Source: Alloprevotella tannerae (GTDB lineage: Bacteria > Bacteroidota > Bacteroidia > Bacteroidales > Bacteroidaceae). From it: a DNA stretch of 8,259 nt. The stretch lies in NCBI GenBank assembly GCA_015259305.1, contig JABZGO010000030.1, forward strand, positions 4,188 to 12,446, in the 5' to 3' direction. Shown piece by piece: positions 6,548 through 8,259 of the stretch. Below the pieces are notes generated by a model. That model worked only from the letters and a program-made list of their open reading frames with translations. It was not told where the DNA came from and ran no database searches. Numbering within the stretch: the stretch's first letter is position 1; every line of letters begins with the position of its first letter. Made by a program: the position numbers and the translations under genes.

Positions 6548-7749
6548 GTGTGATACTGCTTCAAGAACACGAAAAATTGCCTGTCAGTAAGAAGGAGGAG
6601 AAATATGATAGGTTGGAGCTTGTTGAATGGTGCAATTCGCCTGAAGCCTATTATGCTTCATACAAAATTGGAGCAGAATGGATCGATGAGCAAGAAAGTT
6701 TGATTGTAACGACAAAGCACAAGATGGAGCAGATTGACTTCGTGAGGATGTTTATGACCTGCTTTACTTCTGACTTATCCTTAGCGTCATTCTCTAAGAT
6801 CTACGAGATATACATTGACAAGCCAAGCATAAAGGCGCCTGCACTTCAAAGTGTCGTAAGTCCGCTACTTGTGCTGCACTTTCTTGGCGTCGTAAGCAGA
6901 ATTAAGGAATTGAAGAAAGGATACGTCAGTCGAAGTGAGAACCTGAAGAAGGTAAAAGGGCGAATCAGCATCTTGAAGAATGAGCGACAGAACATTGCTA
7001 TTAGGCGCTACGATAGGGTTTTCTGCGAGTATGACGAATATTCGGCCGACATTCCGGAAAACAGACTGATAAAGAAAGCACTCTTATTCTCTCAGCGCTT
7101 GCTTCAAGGCTTAAACGAACAGTCCGCAGCTGTAGCAAAGTTGCGATTGAATAAAAGTCTTGCACTGTTTAGTGAGGTCAGCGACAAGGTTGAAATTAAA
7201 CAAGTAAAGCGACTACGCGCTCACAAGTTGTTCACAAATTACAATGAGGCAATTCGACTGGCAAAACTAATCCTTCGACTCTTTGATTATAACATTAGCA
7301 AGGTAGGTAGCCATGAGGGAAAAGTCGTTCCGTTTTGGCTTGATATGTCGCTACTCTATGAGCATTATGTATATGGGCTGCTTCACGAAGCCTATCGCGA
7401 GAGGATTACTTATCAATTCGAAGGTGAGATGGGAATTCCTGATTTCTTGTATAAGTCGAAAGAATACAAGGCCATCTTAGATACAAAATATATTCCGAAG
7501 TACGAAAATAAGTCTTTAGATAAAGACGTCGTGCGCCAGTTGAGCGGCTATGGTCGCGATTTGCGCATTCTCACTCATTTAGAATATAAAGATGTGTCAC
7601 CCATACCTTGCATTATCATATATCCGAAAGAAGGGAAAAGAAAAAATAATCCTTTCTTAGGCAATAATCTCAGGATGTTATGTGGAAAGTCATCAAAAGA
7701 TTTCTTAGAGTTTTACAAGATAGAAGTATCGCTTCCAACGATAAGGTAA
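6544..7749 (+). CDS. mcrC: McrC-type restriction endonuclease subunit
   Basis: Nuclease partner of McrB; in the known system McrC binds the McrB hexamer, stimulates GTP hydrolysis and cuts DNA. The N-terminal half carries typical McrC features: KGRISI (138–143), DIPENRLIKKAL (169–180) and a long helical middle. The C-terminal PD-(D/E)xK nuclease core is visible as GIPDFLYKS (Asp300) followed by ILDTKYIP (Asp313, Lys315), with the downstream helix DVVRQLSGYGRDL. Just before it is FWLDMSLLYEHYVYGLL, the usual McrC helix. At 401 residues it is somewhat longer than E. coli McrC. Its ATG overlaps the mcrB stop by 4 nt. All expected catalytic residues are present, so the system looks functional. 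Confidence 0.93.
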   Translation: MSVILLQEHEKLPVSKKEEKYDRLELVEWCNSPEAYYASYKIGAEWIDEQESLIVTTKHKMEQIDFVRMFMTCFTSDLSLASFSKIYEIYIDKPSIKAPALQSVVSPLLVLHFLGVVSRIKELKKGYVSRSENLKKVKGRISILKNERQNIAIRRYDRVFCEYDEYSADIPENRLIKKALLFSQRLLQGLNEQSAAVAKLRLNKSLALFSEVSDKVEIKQVKRLRAHKLFTNYNEAIRLAKLILRLFDYNISKVGSHEGKVVPFWLDMSLLYEHYVYGLLHEAYRERITYQFEGEMGIPDFLYKSKEYKAILDTKYIPKYENKSLDKDVVRQLSGYGRDLRILTHLEYKDVSPIPCIIIYPKEGKRKNNPFLGNNLRMLCGKSSKDFLEFYKIEVSLPTIR

Positions 7750-7817
7750 GCTGCATAGAATGTAAGTTTCGTTGCGCCTATTATCCAAGTTCTCATCAGA
7801 TATGGTAAGCGTATAGT

Positions 7818-7855
7818 TTTTGGGGCGGCATTTCAAAAGAAATACCGCCCCAAAA
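7818..7855. terminator. Bidirectional terminator between convergent genes
   Basis: TTTTGGGGCGG…ATTTC (7818–7834) pairs with GAAAT…CCGCCCCAAAA (7839–7855), giving a 17-bp stem with one C/A mismatch and an AAAA loop. The A and T runs flanking the GC core let it end the mcrC transcript on the plus strand and the permease transcript on the minus strand. It is the only strong hairpin between the two convergent genes (7750–7882). Confidence 0.85.
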
Positions 7856-7882
7856 GTTTCTTGTAGCTTAAGAAATAATAAA

Positions 7883-8259
7883 CTATGCGTGATGCTCGTT
7901 ATTTTGCCGCTGCGCTAAGGCAGCTTTCTTCTGTTCATATAAAGCTATGCGCTTGCGTCGCGAAGAAATAATCTCGTAGCGATAGACAAAGAGCGTCAGG
8001 ATAAAGTAGCAAAAAGCTTGTATCCATAAAGCGTACCACTCTGTCTTCACGCTAATCATCTCACCGCCCATACTATTGATCTTCACAAAGGCATTGATGC
8101 CGAATGTAGAGGGAAAGACGTAAGAGAAGTATTTCCAAAATGTAGGAATAGCTGTTGCCGGCCAACTGATACCGCTCATAAACAACAGCGGGACGGAGAA
8201 GAAGACGACAATGATAAAAGCCATCTCGCGCTGTCGAATCAATACGGAAATAGTCATAG
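7883..8259 (-). CDS. ABC-2 type transporter permease, C-terminal part
   Basis: Membrane subunit of an ABC exporter, cut by the window end; the apparent ATG at 8257 is internal and about two thirds of the protein lies outside. Visible are a hydrophobic helix (about 13–30), the conserved proline-rich turn MSGISWPATAIPTFWKYFSYVFPSTFGINAF (26–57 region, typical of the ABC-2/YhhJ–YbhR permease fold), a periplasmic stretch beginning at INSMGGEM, and a last helix (about 74–93) followed by a basic, Gln-rich cytoplasmic tail. Such permeases usually pair with a second permease, an ATPase and a periplasmic HlyD-like subunit. The substrate cannot be judged. It converges on mcrC and shares its terminator. 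Confidence 0.85.
   Translation of the reverse strand, partial: MTISVLIRQREMAFIIVVFFSVPLLFMSGISWPATAIPTFWKYFSYVFPSTFGINAFVKINSMGGEMISVKTEWYALWIQAFCYFILTLFVYRYEIISSRRKRIALYEQKKAALAQRQNNEHHA

Overview
The window looks like chromosomal DNA from a member of the Bacteroidales (Bacteroidota). The evidence is the folP–cdaA gene pair, the psd–pssA–DUF4834 cluster, an HU-domain/winged-helix protein of the type found in that phylum, and promoters matching the Bacteroidota primary sigma factor pattern (TTTG near -33, TAnnTTTG near -7). I cannot place the genus from sequence alone.

Positions 1–3301 (+ strand) are housekeeping genes. They run: the 3' part of folP (dihydropteroate synthase), cdaA (membrane diadenylate cyclase), then psd, pssA and a small DUF4834-like membrane protein. 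PssA makes phosphatidylserine and Psd decarboxylates it to phosphatidylethanolamine. A very good promoter at 1513–1543 separates the lipid genes from folP–cdaA.

Positions 3302–4203 hold no intact gene but are full of structure. First comes a weak AT-rich hairpin (3341–3369), then a 10-bp hairpin (3413–3445). Next is a minus-strand cysteine-rich mini-gene (3448–3643) that reads through only if one base is skipped. 3644–3818 shows nothing I can name. Then come a promoter-like TACCTTTG (3845–3852), four tandem 22-bp units (3869–3956) containing a 32-bp near-palindrome, and a second degenerate array with roughly 22-bp period (about 3966–4100).

Positions 4204–7749 (+ strand) are an HU-HIG/winged-helix DNA-binding protein followed by mcrB and mcrC. 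Together the last two encode a McrBC-type restriction system for modified DNA, with an N-terminal EVE/PUA-like domain as the probable modified-base reader. The 52-nt gap between the HU gene and mcrB, and the 4-nt mcrB/mcrC overlap, suggest one transcriptional unit behind the repeat-rich leader. A strong hairpin (7818–7855) ends it and also serves the convergent gene.

Positions 7883–8259 (- strand) are the C-terminal part of an ABC-2 type transporter permease cut by the window end.

The least explained parts are the phased 22-bp repeat arrays ahead of the HU–mcrBC genes and the frameshifted cysteine-rich mini-gene.
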